Both the position numbers and the translations under genes were made by a program. From Deinococcota bacterium (GTDB taxonomy: Bacteria > Deinococcota > Deinococci > Deinococcales > Trueperaceae): a DNA stretch of 33,992 nucleotides. The stretch spans positions 1 to 33,992 of the forward strand of contig CAUJFI010000033.1 of assembly GCA_963170125.1 (NCBI GenBank), written 5' to 3'. Every line of letters begins with the position of its first letter. Within the stretch, counting starts at the first letter, position 1. The notes below the pieces were generated by a model. It searched no databases. It was given only the letters and a program-made list of their open reading frames with translations, and had not been told where the DNA came from. This document shows positions 1 to 8,171 of this stretch, piece after piece.

Positions 1-28
1 CAAGAGCCTTAGCGCGTTCCTTCTCCAT
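1..28 (-). CDS. N-terminal start of a gene running off the left edge (possibly RecA)
   Basis: Only nine codons are visible, reading M-E-K-E-R-A-K-A-L from an ATG at 26-28. A GGAGG Shine-Dalgarno sequence lies about 7 nt before it, so this is a real start. The peptide resembles the N-terminus of Deinococcota/Thermus RecA, where a lysine/arginine-rich KxKAL segment precedes the first helix. Nine residues cannot prove that. A promoter with an operator-like palindrome lies upstream (92-129), which would suit a damage-inducible gene. The identification is a guess; the start codon is well supported. Confidence 0.45.
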
Positions 29-91
29 AGTCCTGCCTCCGTCCGGGCGCTGGGCCGGTCGGACGCGACTGCGGACCCACTACCTCAGATG

Positions 92-129
92 TGCCTTAAA
101 TAATAAGGCATCGAGCTGGGGGTCCGCAA
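92..129 (-). promoter_or_regulatory. Promoter with -10-overlapping palindrome, upstream of the left-edge gene
   Basis: On the minus strand TTGCGG (124-129) and TATTAT (100-105) are separated by 18 nt and resemble -35 and -10 boxes. The -10 sits inside an inverted repeat, TGCCTTA-AATAA-TAAGGCA (92-110), with perfect 7-bp arms. An operator over the -10 suggests repression. The 5' leader would be about 65 nt and contains the GGAGG ribosome site of the left-edge gene. It does not match the SOS boxes or the Deinococcus RDRM that I know. Confidence 0.5.
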
Positions 130-178
130 GCATCTGTGGACTAGAGTGGCTAGGCAGCGGGCGGTGGCCCTTCGGACC

Positions 179-1960
179 TCAACCCAACGGGTACCCGTCC
201 GCCGCGTACACGGCCTGCGCCGCCTGGCGCCGCAGGTCCACGAGGTCGACGCCGTGCTCGGCCAGGTAGGCATGGAAGCGCGGGAGCGCCTCCTTGCCGC
301 GCGGGATCCGGCGCAGGGCCTCCGTGCCGAGGTCGCGCGCGCGGTCGACGGCCGCGAACGTGTAGAGCCGGGCGAGCAGGAGGGCGACCTCGCCCGCGCG
401 CGCGCCGGCTAGCCGTTCGGCGCGCAGCAGGCCCGCCTCGGCCAGGTAGGCGAGCCCGACCATGTCCGCCACGCGTGCCAGCAACTCCTGCTCGCGCTCG
501 AGGCCCTGCATGTACGCCATGGCGCCCATACCCGCCACCATCAGCGTGCCGAGCTTGAGGTTGGCGAGGGCCAACTCGGCATCGGCCTGGGCCTCGGGCG
601 CGGCCACCGTCTCTACCGGCCGGCCCAGCATCGCCGCCTGCGCCGGCCCAAGGAGGTCCAGCTCGCCGCGCATGGCGCGCTTCAGGAGCTGATCGACGGT
701 GAGCTCGCGGTTGATCTCGTTGGTGCCCTCGAAGATGCGGTTGATGCGGCTGTTGCGGTAGGCGAGCTCGATCGGGTAGTCCGCCGAGAAGCCGTAGCCG
801 CCGTAGACCTGCAGGGCCTCGTCGACCACGTAGTCGAGGATCTCCGAGCCGAACACCTTGATGAACGAGTACTCGACGGCGTAGTCGTTGAGGGCCGCGA
901 GCTGCGTGGTGGGGTCCGGCTTGCCGGCGGTGGCGGCGTCCATGCTGCCGGCCAGGCGGTAGACGGCGCTCTCGAGCGCGTACGTGTCGGCCGCCATGCG
1001 CCCGATCTTCTCCTGGATGAGGCCGAACGTGGCGATGGGTGCCTTGAACTGCTGGCGCTCCTTCGCGTACGCCTGCACCAGGCCGATGAGCTGCTTCGCC
1101 CCGCCAGCGGCGCCGACGGCGAGCTTGAAGCGCCCGATGTTGAGGATGCCGAACGCGATCCGGTGGCCCTTGCCGACCTCGCCGAGCAGGTTGCCCTTCG
1201 GCACGCGCACGTTCTCGAGGATCACCTGCCGCGTGCTGGAGCCCTTGATGCCCATCTTGTGCTCCTCGGCCCCGAGGCTCAGCCCGCGCGCGCCCTTCTC
1301 GACGAGGAAGCAGCTGAACTTGTCGCCGTCCACCTGGGCGAACACGGTGAACAGGTCCGCGAAACCGGCGTTCGAGATCCACATCTTCGTGCCGTTCAGG
1401 ACCCACTCGTCGCCGTCCAGGTCGGCGCGCGCCTTGGCGGCGAGCGAGTCGGACCCCGAGCCGGGCTCCGTGAGGCAGTAGGCCGCCACCCATTCGCCCG
1501 CCGCGAGCTTGGGCAGGTAGCGCGCCTTCTGCTCCTGCGTGCCGAAGTAGACGAGGGGCAGGGTGCCGATGCCGACGTGCGCGTTGAACGTGACGTTGAA
1601 CGAGCCGGAGGCCGCGACGGCCTCGGTGACGACGGAGGCGGCCGCCTTGCCGGCGCCGAGGCCGCCGTAGACCTCGGGCACCTCGACGGCCAGCAGCCCG
1701 AGCTCGCCGGCCTTGGCCATCTTCTCGCGCGAGAGCTCGTAATCCAGGCCCTCGAGCTTGGCGAAGTCGGGAACGATCTCGCGCTGGACGAACGTGCGCG
1801 CCGTGGTGGCGAACATCCTCAGGTCGTCGTCGAACGCCTCCGGGATGAGGACCGTGGCGGCGTCCTGGCGCTCGACGAGGAAGGCGCCGCCCGTCGGGGC
1901 CGTCACGTGGGCGCTCGGCGTGGCGTCGCTGGTCTGCGGGTTGCGGTCTGGAGTGGACAT
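179..1960 (-). CDS. Acyl-CoA dehydrogenase, long (about 593 aa) type
   Basis: Cytoplasmic FAD enzyme catalysing alpha,beta-dehydrogenation of acyl-CoA in fatty-acid beta-oxidation. The N-terminal helical domain covers about residues 40-155. The flavin/substrate motif YCLTEPGSGSDS is at 161-172, followed by the beta domain. The C-terminal helical domain carries QVYGGYGF (384-391) and FEGTNEINR, whose Glu411 aligns with the catalytic base of medium-chain dehydrogenases. About 170 further residues follow, as in VLCAD/FadE-type proteins longer than the usual 380 aa. The ATG at 1958-1960 has GGAGG 7 nt upstream; an in-frame extension to 2017 has no such support. A 15-bp palindrome at 2020-2034 lies in the upstream region, so regulation by a fatty-acid-type repressor is plausible. 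Chain-length specificity cannot be read from the sequence. Confidence 0.93.
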   Translation of the reverse strand: MSTPDRNPQTSDATPSAHVTAPTGGAFLVERQDAATVLIPEAFDDDLRMFATTARTFVQREIVPDFAKLEGLDYELSREKMAKAGELGLLAVEVPEVYGGLGAGKAAASVVTEAVAASGSFNVTFNAHVGIGTLPLVYFGTQEQKARYLPKLAAGEWVAAYCLTEPGSGSDSLAAKARADLDGDEWVLNGTKMWISNAGFADLFTVFAQVDGDKFSCFLVEKGARGLSLGAEEHKMGIKGSSTRQVILENVRVPKGNLLGEVGKGHRIAFGILNIGRFKLAVGAAGGAKQLIGLVQAYAKERQQFKAPIATFGLIQEKIGRMAADTYALESAVYRLAGSMDAATAGKPDPTTQLAALNDYAVEYSFIKVFGSEILDYVVDEALQVYGGYGFSADYPIELAYRNSRINRIFEGTNEINRELTVDQLLKRAMRGELDLLGPAQAAMLGRPVETVAAPEAQADAELALANLKLGTLMVAGMGAMAYMQGLEREQELLARVADMVGLAYLAEAGLLRAERLAGARAGEVALLLARLYTFAAVDRARDLGTEALRRIPRGKEALPRFHAYLAEHGVDLVDLRRQAAQAVYAADGYPLG

Positions 1961-2019
1961 GCTCGAGCCTCCATGCGGTGCTGACGGGTGATCGTAGCTC
2001 GCCCACCCGCTGATCACTT

Positions 2020-2034
2020 TTGTACTGAGTACAA
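2020..2034. promoter_or_regulatory. Operator-like perfect palindrome upstream of the acyl-CoA dehydrogenase
   Basis: TTGTACT-G-AGTACAA is a perfect inverted repeat with 7-bp arms and a 1-nt centre, 60 bp upstream of the acyl-CoA dehydrogenase start. Its size and symmetry suit a dimeric TetR- or GntR-type repressor. TAAGGT on the minus strand next to it (2035-2040) could be the -10. No regulator gene is nearby, so the binding protein is unknown. Confidence 0.55.
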
Positions 2035-2042
2035 CCTTACCT

Positions 2043-2131
2043 CAACCGCCCTCACGGCAGAAGCGGCACCCCCGTTCGGCGTGGTCGGCCGGCTGACCGG
2101 AGGCAACCGCCCTCACGGCAGGAGCGGCACC
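2043..2131. repeat. Direct repeat of the rhomboid gene 3' end (2043-2070 and 2104-2131)
   Basis: Two 28-bp copies, starting CAACCGCCCTCACGGCAG, differ at one base and lie 61 bp apart. The right copy holds the rhomboid stop codon and its last residues (VPLLP). The left copy repeats that coding end beyond the stop. Flanking similarity (GTGGTC near 2081 and 2135) suggests an old tandem duplication of the gene's 3' end. It fills most of the 2035-2112 gap. Confidence 0.7.
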
Positions 2132-3693
2132 ACGGTGGTCAGCGCGCTCACCAGCGCCAGCGCCAGCAGGCCCACGCAGAACCAGCCGACCGCCTGCGAG
2201 AACCGGGCGCCGAGGCGCGTGCGCAGTCGGATGACGCCGTAGGCGAACCCGCCGACGATGCCGCCCACGTGGCCCCAGAGCGAGACGCCCGGCACGGCCA
2301 GGCTGAAGACGATGAGGATGGCGACCCACTGCAGGAGGCTGCGCAGGAGCAGGCTGTCCGACGCCGACTTGCCGAGCGCAGCCTCGGCCAACAGCGCGCC
2401 GGCCACGCCGAGGATGCCGCCTGAGGCCCCGACCAGCACGACGGGCACGCCGGCCTGGAACACGGTCGTGAGGTAGGCGCCCGCCGCCGTGCCGGCGGTG
2501 AAGGCGGCCAGCAGGTCGCCCCAGCCGCGCCGGCGCTCGTAGAGGCGGCCGATGTCGAAGAGCACCCACAGGTTCATGCCGATGTGCACGAGGTTGCCGT
2601 GCAGGAAAGCGTAGGTGAGGTAGCGCCACCAGGCGCCCGCGTCGGGCACGCCCGGCAGGCCCTGGGTGAACGCCGCGACCAGGTTGCTCACGTACAGCCC
2701 CTGGCCGCGCACGGAGACGACGCCGTAGTAGCGGTCCGCCAGCACCTGCGCCAGGTAAGCAAGGGCGATGGCGCCCGCCAACAGGTACGTGGCGAGCGGG
2801 CGCCGCGCCAGCAGGGCGGTCGCGGTCGGTGGTGTGGCACCCAGGCTCTTCAACCTGGCCTCCAGCCGCCTCCGCGACGCTCCAGTCGCGGCCGTGTACG
2901 CCGCCTGGTAGGCCCGGACGGACGCGGCGTGCCTGCCGGAGCGCTCGGCCGCCGTGCCGAGGATCTCGTAGAGCGTGGCGGGCGTCACCCCCGCCAACGG
3001 CTGCTCGAGGAGCTTGCGCGTGCCGTCCAGGTCGCCCTGCTCGGCGACCAAGCGCGCCTCGGACAGGACCAGGGAACGGTAGGCGAGGGGCCCCTGTCTC
3101 CCGGCCTCGAACCGCGTCTTGAGCAGGCCGGTCTCCCGCCGCGCCTCCTCCAAGCGCCCGAGGGCGATGAGCGCCTCGATGCGCGCGGCCGTCACGAGGT
3201 TGCCGTTGTCCGCCGCGCCCGCGCCGTTCGGCTCCTCGAGTTCCAGTACGCCGGCGTAGTCGCCGCTCGCGAGCCGTGCCTGCGCCATGAGGACGGCGTC
3301 GTGGCGCGTGGTGAGGGCCAACGCCGCCTCGGAGTCGCCCTGTTGCAGGGCCGCTTGGGCCAAGAGGCGCCCGACGGACGCTCGGCCTCCCGAGGTCCAG
3401 TAAATGAGCGAGGTGGCGGCCCTCGCCAAGCGCCAGGCGCCCGAGCGGACGGCCGCGACGAGCGCGAGGGGGGCGAAGACGTACACCGCGGCGACCGCCA
3501 GCACCGCCCACTGGACCGCGCCCGCCAGGGGCTGGTCGCCCAGGCCGGCGACGGCGACGGCCGCCGCGGCGATGGCACCCAGCAGCGTCTTGAGCGGGAA
3601 CTCGCCGGGCAGCGGCGCCATGCGCGTGGCCCAGCGCACGGTCGACGCGCCGGTCACCGCCACTACGAACGCGAAGAGGGTGGCCGTGGTCAT
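2113..3693 (-). CDS. Rhomboid-family intramembrane serine protease with an internal TPR-like domain
   Basis: Predicted membrane protease of 526 aa. Two or three hydrophobic helices lie within residues 1-92. A soluble alanine-rich helical region with TPR-like repeats spans about 105-290. The rhomboid core is at about 300-520. Catalytic residues are visible: Ser424 in GASGG and His475 in GHVGG, with His370 and Asn374 in HIGMN (oxyanion region). Ordinary bacterial rhomboids are about 200-300 aa, so the amino-terminal half is an added module, probably for protein binding. The ATG at 3691-3693 has no Shine-Dalgarno but a -10 hexamer TACCAT six nt upstream, suggesting a leaderless mRNA. A long in-frame extension upstream is rejected. 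It is divergent from plsY. The substrate is unknown. Confidence 0.9.
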   Translation of the reverse strand: MTTATLFAFVVAVTGASTVRWATRMAPLPGEFPLKTLLGAIAAAAVAVAGLGDQPLAGAVQWAVLAVAAVYVFAPLALVAAVRSGAWRLARAATSLIYWTSGGRASVGRLLAQAALQQGDSEAALALTTRHDAVLMAQARLASGDYAGVLELEEPNGAGAADNGNLVTAARIEALIALGRLEEARRETGLLKTRFEAGRQGPLAYRSLVLSEARLVAEQGDLDGTRKLLEQPLAGVTPATLYEILGTAAERSGRHAASVRAYQAAYTAATGASRRRLEARLKSLGATPPTATALLARRPLATYLLAGAIALAYLAQVLADRYYGVVSVRGQGLYVSNLVAAFTQGLPGVPDAGAWWRYLTYAFLHGNLVHIGMNLWVLFDIGRLYERRRGWGDLLAAFTAGTAAGAYLTTVFQAGVPVVLVGASGGILGVAGALLAEAALGKSASDSLLLRSLLQWVAILIVFSLAVPGVSLWGHVGGIVGGFAYGVIRLRTRLGARFSQAVGWFCVGLLALALVSALTTVVPLLP

Positions 3694-3699
3694 CGCCAG

Positions 3700-3705
3700 A
3701 TGGTA
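3700..3705 (-). promoter_or_regulatory. Leaderless -10 element of the rhomboid gene
   Basis: TACCAT (minus strand) fits TANNNT and ends 6 nt before the ATG. Transcription would start at or next to the start codon. No ribosome binding site is present. Confidence 0.5.
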
Positions 3706-3848
3706 ACGCGGCACTCGCCTCGGACCTAGGCGGCCCAGCTCACCGCCCGGTAGCGAGGTCCACTCATCGAGGCACCGTGGCGGGCGGGCGCAGTCGTTAC
3801 AATCAGGAACGGTCCGCACATTTGAGTGGCGGGACCCGGAGGGTTTCC

Positions 3849-4460
3849 TTGCTGGACGTGCTGTTGGCCGCAATCACCATCGTCATCGCGTACTTCCTCG
3901 GCACCATCCCGTCCGGGTACCTGGTGGCCAAGGTGCGGGGCGTGAACATCCAGCAGGTCGGGTCCGGCAACATCGGCGCCACGAACGTGCTCAGGGCGCT
4001 GGGCGTGGTGCCGGCCATCATCGTCGTCATCCTCGACCCGCTGAAGGGCGCGCTGGCCACGCTCCTGCCCGGCATCGTCGGCCTGGGCCCATGGGCCACG
4101 GCGCTCGCCGGCCTGGCGGCCGTGCTCGGCAACGACTTCAACGTCCTCCTGCGCATGAAGGGCGGCAAGGGCATCGCCACGAGCATCGGCGTGTTCATGG
4201 TCATCGACCCGCTCACGACGCTCATGTGCGTGGTCCTCGGGGTCTTCACCATCCTGCTGAGCCGTTACGTGTCGCTCGGCTCACTCGTCGGCATGGCGGC
4301 GCTGCCCCTCTTCGTCATCGTGCAGGGCGAGTACATCGGCCCGCGGCTCCTACTGGCGGCCGCCCTGTTCGGGCTGGCCGTCTATCGCCACTTCAGCAAC
4401 ATCCAACGGCTGGTGGCCGGCAACGAGCGCCGGCTGGGGGACCGGTCGGCGAAGTCCTGA
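3849..4460 (+). CDS. plsY: Glycerol-3-phosphate acyltransferase PlsY
   Basis: Membrane enzyme transferring the acyl group from acyl-phosphate to glycerol-3-phosphate, the first acylation step of phospholipid synthesis. The 203-aa length is normal for the family. Motifs are GSGNIGATNV (38-47), DPLKG (63-67) and MKGGKG (103-108), with about five hydrophobic helices. In the loop before the third motif the usual histidine (GHxF) reads GNDF, a possible active-site-loop change. The start is a TTG at 3849 preceded by GGAGGG five nt away; the longer upstream frame lacks this support. A TACAAT at 3798-3803 could be the -10. The last 111 bp overlap the convergent eamA gene. Confidence 0.92.
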   Translation: MLDVLLAAITIVIAYFLGTIPSGYLVAKVRGVNIQQVGSGNIGATNVLRALGVVPAIIVVILDPLKGALATLLPGIVGLGPWATALAGLAAVLGNDFNVLLRMKGGKGIATSIGVFMVIDPLTTLMCVVLGVFTILLSRYVSLGSLVGMAALPLFVIVQGEYIGPRLLLAAALFGLAVYRHFSNIQRLVAGNERRLGDRSAKS

Positions 4461-5330
4461 GTTGGCCCGCGCCTTCGCGTAATTGAGCAGCACGATCCCG
4501 CCGATGGCCACCGCTCCACCCACGGCCGTGACGACCGCCGGCACCTCGCCGAGCATGACCCAGGCGAACAGCAGGCTCATGACCGGCACGAGGTAGAGGA
4601 AGGCCGCCACGAGCGTGACAGGCACCTTCGACAGGGCATAGGCGTAGATGCTGTAGGCGATGGTCGACGGGAAAACACCGATGTAGAGCGTGGCCGCCAG
4701 GGCCTGCCAGGGGGCGTCGGCCACGTCCGCGCCTAGGCCGGGGAGGAAGACCAGGAGCGGGATGGTGCCGGCCCAGGTCGCGTAGGCCGCCACCTCGATG
4801 GGCCGGTAGACCGTGAACAGCCGCTTCTGCAGGACGGTGTAGAAGGACGACGCTACCGCCGAGATCACCACGAGCCACGACCAGGCGTTGAACGAGACGC
4901 CGCCGCCCGCGTCGCCGAGCACGATGAAGGCGACGCCGACGAACGAGACGAGGGACCCGAGCCAGCCGAGCGCCGGGAGCCTCTCGCGCATCATGACCGT
5001 CGCGAGGAGCGCCGTCATGGCGGGCGCCGTCCCGATGATCAGGCTCGCGGCGCCGGCGCTCACGTGCAGCTCGCCGAAGTTAAGCGCCAGGTGGTAGACG
5101 GTATAGCCGAGCACACCGAGGAGGAAGAGGTACGGCACGTCCTGTCGCCGAGGGAACAGCCTGGAGCGCATGGCGAGGAGGATGGGCAGGAACGCCAAGG
5201 ACGCCACTAGGTGCCTGAGGAGCGTCAGGTGGTCGGCCGACATGCCGCCCAGGCCGAGCTTGATCATCGGGTAAGCGGATCCCCAAAGCACCATCTGAAA
5301 GAGCAGTAGCAGTACGAGACCGGGCCGCAC
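4350..5330 (-). CDS. EamA-family (DMT superfamily) transporter
   Basis: Integral membrane protein of 326 aa with about ten predicted helices arranged as two EamA repeats (about 1-135 and 145-285). Typical features include an N-terminal WGSAYPMIKLGL segment and YTVLQKRL at the start of the second repeat. Family members export metabolites or amino acids; the substrate here cannot be told. It starts with GTG at 5328-5330, with GGGGAGG eight nt before. It lies 32 bp downstream of hsp33 on the same strand and is probably co-transcribed. The final 40 or so residues lie beyond the last helix and overlap plsY antisense, so the natural end may once have been earlier. Confidence 0.88.
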   Translation of the reverse strand: MRPGLVLLLLFQMVLWGSAYPMIKLGLGGMSADHLTLLRHLVASLAFLPILLAMRSRLFPRRQDVPYLFLLGVLGYTVYHLALNFGELHVSAGAASLIIGTAPAMTALLATVMMRERLPALGWLGSLVSFVGVAFIVLGDAGGGVSFNAWSWLVVISAVASSFYTVLQKRLFTVYRPIEVAAYATWAGTIPLLVFLPGLGADVADAPWQALAATLYIGVFPSTIAYSIYAYALSKVPVTLVAAFLYLVPVMSLLFAWVMLGEVPAVVTAVGGAVAIGGIVLLNYAKARANSGLRRPVPQPALVAGHQPLDVAEVAIDGQPEQGGRQ

Positions 5331-5362
5331 TACGCGCCTCCCCTAGGTCGATCTGACGCAGC

Positions 5363-6355
5363 TCAGTTGGGCAAGACCACTGGACGACCGCAGGTGCATA
5401 GTTCGGCATCCCGCACCATGCGCGTCTGGCCGTCCCGGTACCAGAGGGTACCGCAGTCGGGGCAGCGCACCTCGGCGCCGGAGATGCCGAGGATGGCCTC
5501 CACGCCGACCCAGCGCTTCTCGCCGCACCAGTGGCACACGACCTCCGCGCCGCCGTCCTCGGCGGCCATCTGCTGGCGCTCCGCGGGCGTGAAGTAGGCG
5601 AGGGCCGCCAGCGCCTTATCGTCCGAGCAGCGGCAGGCGAACGCCACGCCCAAGGGCGGGTCGGTGAGCAGCTCGAAGTCCATGCCCCACAGGAGCTGGT
5701 CGCGCACCACCTCGAGGATGGGCGCGTCCGCCATGGCCGTAGTGAGCTGCCCGAGCGCCTTGACGTTGGCCTCCAACAGGGTCAGCGCGCCCTCGTCGGC
5801 GCCGGGGAGGGCCTGGAGGATGACCCCGCCGGAGCGCTTCACGCGCCTGTGCCCGTCGAAGTAGACGCCGAGGAGGACGGCGGAGGGGATCTGCTCGGAG
5901 ACGGCCAGGTACGTGGCGATGTCCTCGGCTACCTCGCCGCTGACGAGGTCGCTCGAGCTGCCGTACGGGTCGCCGTAAGGGGCGTGCGAGCGCACGACGC
6001 TGATCTCGCCCTGCCTGCCGATGCCGCCGCCGACGTCGAGCTTGCCGTCCTGCCTCAGCGGCAGGTCGACGTGCGGGTTGTTGACGTAGCCGCGCACGGT
6101 GCCGTCCAGGCCGGCGTCGGCGATGACGCCGCCCAGCGGGCCGTCGCCGCGCAGGCGAAGCGTGACGCGGTCGCGGCTGTTCTTGAGCAGGACGTGCGAC
6201 AGGAGCAGCGCGCCCGTGAGCGTGCGCCCGAGGGCGGCGCCCGCCGTGGGGGTGGCACCGTGCTTCTCCACGGCCCCGCTCACCAAGGCCGTGGTATCGG
6301 CCGCGACCACGCGGATGCCGCCGCCCGCGGCGACGCCACGAAGCAAGTAAGACAT
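5363..6355 (-). CDS. hslO: Redox-regulated chaperone Hsp33 with extra C-terminal cysteine cluster
   Basis: Cytoplasmic holdase chaperone activated by oxidation of a zinc-bound cysteine centre. The N-terminal domain is typical, including PTAGAALGRTLTGALL (36-51) and YVNNPHVDLP. The redox switch is C241-x-C243 plus C274-x-x-C277, the canonical CxC...CxxC spacing. The protein then continues for about 50 residues with C298-x-x-C301 and C320-x-C322, a second possible zinc site; most Hsp33 proteins are about 290 aa and end shortly after the first site. The start ATG at 6353-6355 is preceded by GAGAGGAAGG. A TATACT at 6428-6433 (minus) may be the -10. eamA follows 32 bp downstream. Confidence 0.93.
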   Translation of the reverse strand: MSYLLRGVAAGGGIRVVAADTTALVSGAVEKHGATPTAGAALGRTLTGALLLSHVLLKNSRDRVTLRLRGDGPLGGVIADAGLDGTVRGYVNNPHVDLPLRQDGKLDVGGGIGRQGEISVVRSHAPYGDPYGSSSDLVSGEVAEDIATYLAVSEQIPSAVLLGVYFDGHRRVKRSGGVILQALPGADEGALTLLEANVKALGQLTTAMADAPILEVVRDQLLWGMDFELLTDPPLGVAFACRCSDDKALAALAYFTPAERQQMAAEDGGAEVVCHWCGEKRWVGVEAILGISGAEVRCPDCGTLWYRDGQTRMVRDAELCTCGRPVVLPN

Positions 6356-6535
6356 GGCCTTCCTCTCGTGCCGCTCGGGCAGCCCGTGGCGCCCGGCGGA
6401 CAGCGGCGCCCGTGGGCGCGACCAGAGAGTATATGGGTGCTCAGGGCGAGGACGGCGTGCCCTGGGCTGCGCGCGCCCCCGACCACCGACGCTCCGTAGC
6501 GGTGCGGGCGGGTCCCCATCCCGCGGAGCGAACGT
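6356..6535. other. Intergenic region between hsp33 and coaD
   Basis: This 180-bp region holds the hsp33 5' leader (about 70 nt if TATACT at 6428-6433 is its -10). It also has a small inverted repeat, GCGCCC-GT-GGGCGC, near 6406-6419 within that leader. No convincing gene or classical terminator with a U-tract was seen for coaD. Confidence 0.4.
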
Positions 6536-7030
<495 letters not shown>

Positions 7031-7047
7031 CTAGCGGCCCTCGCCAC

Positions 7048-7989
7048 TCAGGGTGACCGGAGGAGGACATCGCGCAGCAGGTCGTCCACGACCTCCTCGG
7101 GCGAGAGGCGGCCGGCCAGGACGGCGTCGACGGCCTCTTCCTCGCCGTCCACGAGCTCGCGGCGCAGCCTCTCCCCTAGCGCGGAGCGCACCTCGGAGCG
7201 CACCCTGCGCCTGCGCGCGGCCTCGAGCCCGCCGTTCGCGACCAGGTAGGCGCGGTGCTCGTCCACCAGGCGCACGAGGTCCGCCACGCCCTCGCCTTGC
7301 GACGCGATGGTGGTGGCCACCGGCGCCAGCCACTCGCCGTGCTCGCCGAGCTCCTGAGCGGCCCGAATCTCCCTGCGCAACCGGTCGCCGCCGGGGTGGT
7401 CGTACTTGTTGACGCAGAACACGTCGGCGATCTCCATGATGCCGGCCTTGAACGCCTGCACGGCGTCGCCCTGGCCGGGCGTCAGCACCACGACGGTGGT
7501 GTCGGCCGCCGTCACGATCTCCACCTCGGACTGGCCGACGCCGACCGTCTCGATGAACACCGTGTCGAACCCCGCGGCGTCGAGGAGGGCAACGGCCTGG
7601 AGGGTGGCCGCGGCGAGGCCACCCAGGTGACCGCGCGTCGCCATCGAGCGGATGAACACCCCGGAGTCCGTGTGCCAGCGCGTCATGCGGATGCGGTCGC
7701 CCAGGATGGCGCCGCCGCTGAACGGCGACGTCGGATCGATGGCCACGACGCCGACCTTACGCCCCGCCGCACGAGCCGCCGCGATGAGGCCGTCCGTCAA
7801 CGTGCTCTTGCCGCTGCCGGGCGAGCCTGTGATGCCGACGACGGTTGCCCGGCCGGTGCGCGGCCGCGCGCGCTTGAGCAGTTCGCGGCCGCGCGGGTCG
7901 TCCGACTCGACCAGGGTGATGGCGCGAGCCACGGCCCTTTCGTCCCCGGCCAGCAGGCGCTCCCACAGCGGCTCCACCCGCGTATCCAT
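7048..7989 (-). CDS. meaB: MeaB/ArgK-family G3E P-loop GTPase (methylmalonyl-CoA mutase chaperone)
   Basis: Protects and reloads the B12-dependent methylmalonyl-CoA mutase. The 313-aa protein has a Walker A motif GSPGSGKS (55-62), a DPTSPFSGGAILGDRIRM switch segment, ETVGVGQSEV and the guanine-specificity motif NKYD. All are diagnostic of the MeaB branch. The mutase itself is not in the window. The start ATG at 7987-7989 is preceded by TAGCCT six nt upstream and has no Shine-Dalgarno, suggesting a leaderless transcript. coaD follows closely. It is divergent from the oxidoreductase at 8172. Confidence 0.94.
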   Translation of the reverse strand: MDTRVEPLWERLLAGDERAVARAITLVESDDPRGRELLKRARPRTGRATVVGITGSPGSGKSTLTDGLIAAARAAGRKVGVVAIDPTSPFSGGAILGDRIRMTRWHTDSGVFIRSMATRGHLGGLAAATLQAVALLDAAGFDTVFIETVGVGQSEVEIVTAADTTVVVLTPGQGDAVQAFKAGIMEIADVFCVNKYDHPGGDRLRREIRAAQELGEHGEWLAPVATTIASQGEGVADLVRLVDEHRAYLVANGGLEAARRRRVRSEVRSALGERLRRELVDGEEEAVDAVLAGRLSPEEVVDDLLRDVLLRSP

Positions 7990-7995
7990 GTGATG

Positions 7996-8001
7996 AGGCT
8001 A
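7996..8001 (-). promoter_or_regulatory. Leaderless -10 element of meaB
   Basis: TAGCCT (minus strand) fits TANNNT and ends 6 nt before the meaB ATG. The rest of the 7990-8171 divergent gap is GC-rich, with small CGGC/GCCG hairpins and no other gene. Confidence 0.5.
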
Positions 8002-8171
8002 ACCCACGCTCGCGGCGGCAGCGCGGCTTCGCCGCAGCCTTGCGGCGACTTGCGCGGGGCGCCTGCCACCCCTCGGACCAGCGCCGGGGCGGCGTTTCGA
8101 TGTGAACCTGTCGGGTACCCTAGTGAACAACTTGGGCTCACGCACGTTCAGTTGAGGAGGTGGGACGTCAT

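Noticed and set aside
150..2006. 618-aa open frame antisense-shifted to the acyl-CoA dehydrogenase
   Set aside because: Arg/Gly/Pro-rich composition with no family pattern; a GC-driven shadow of the real gene in another frame.
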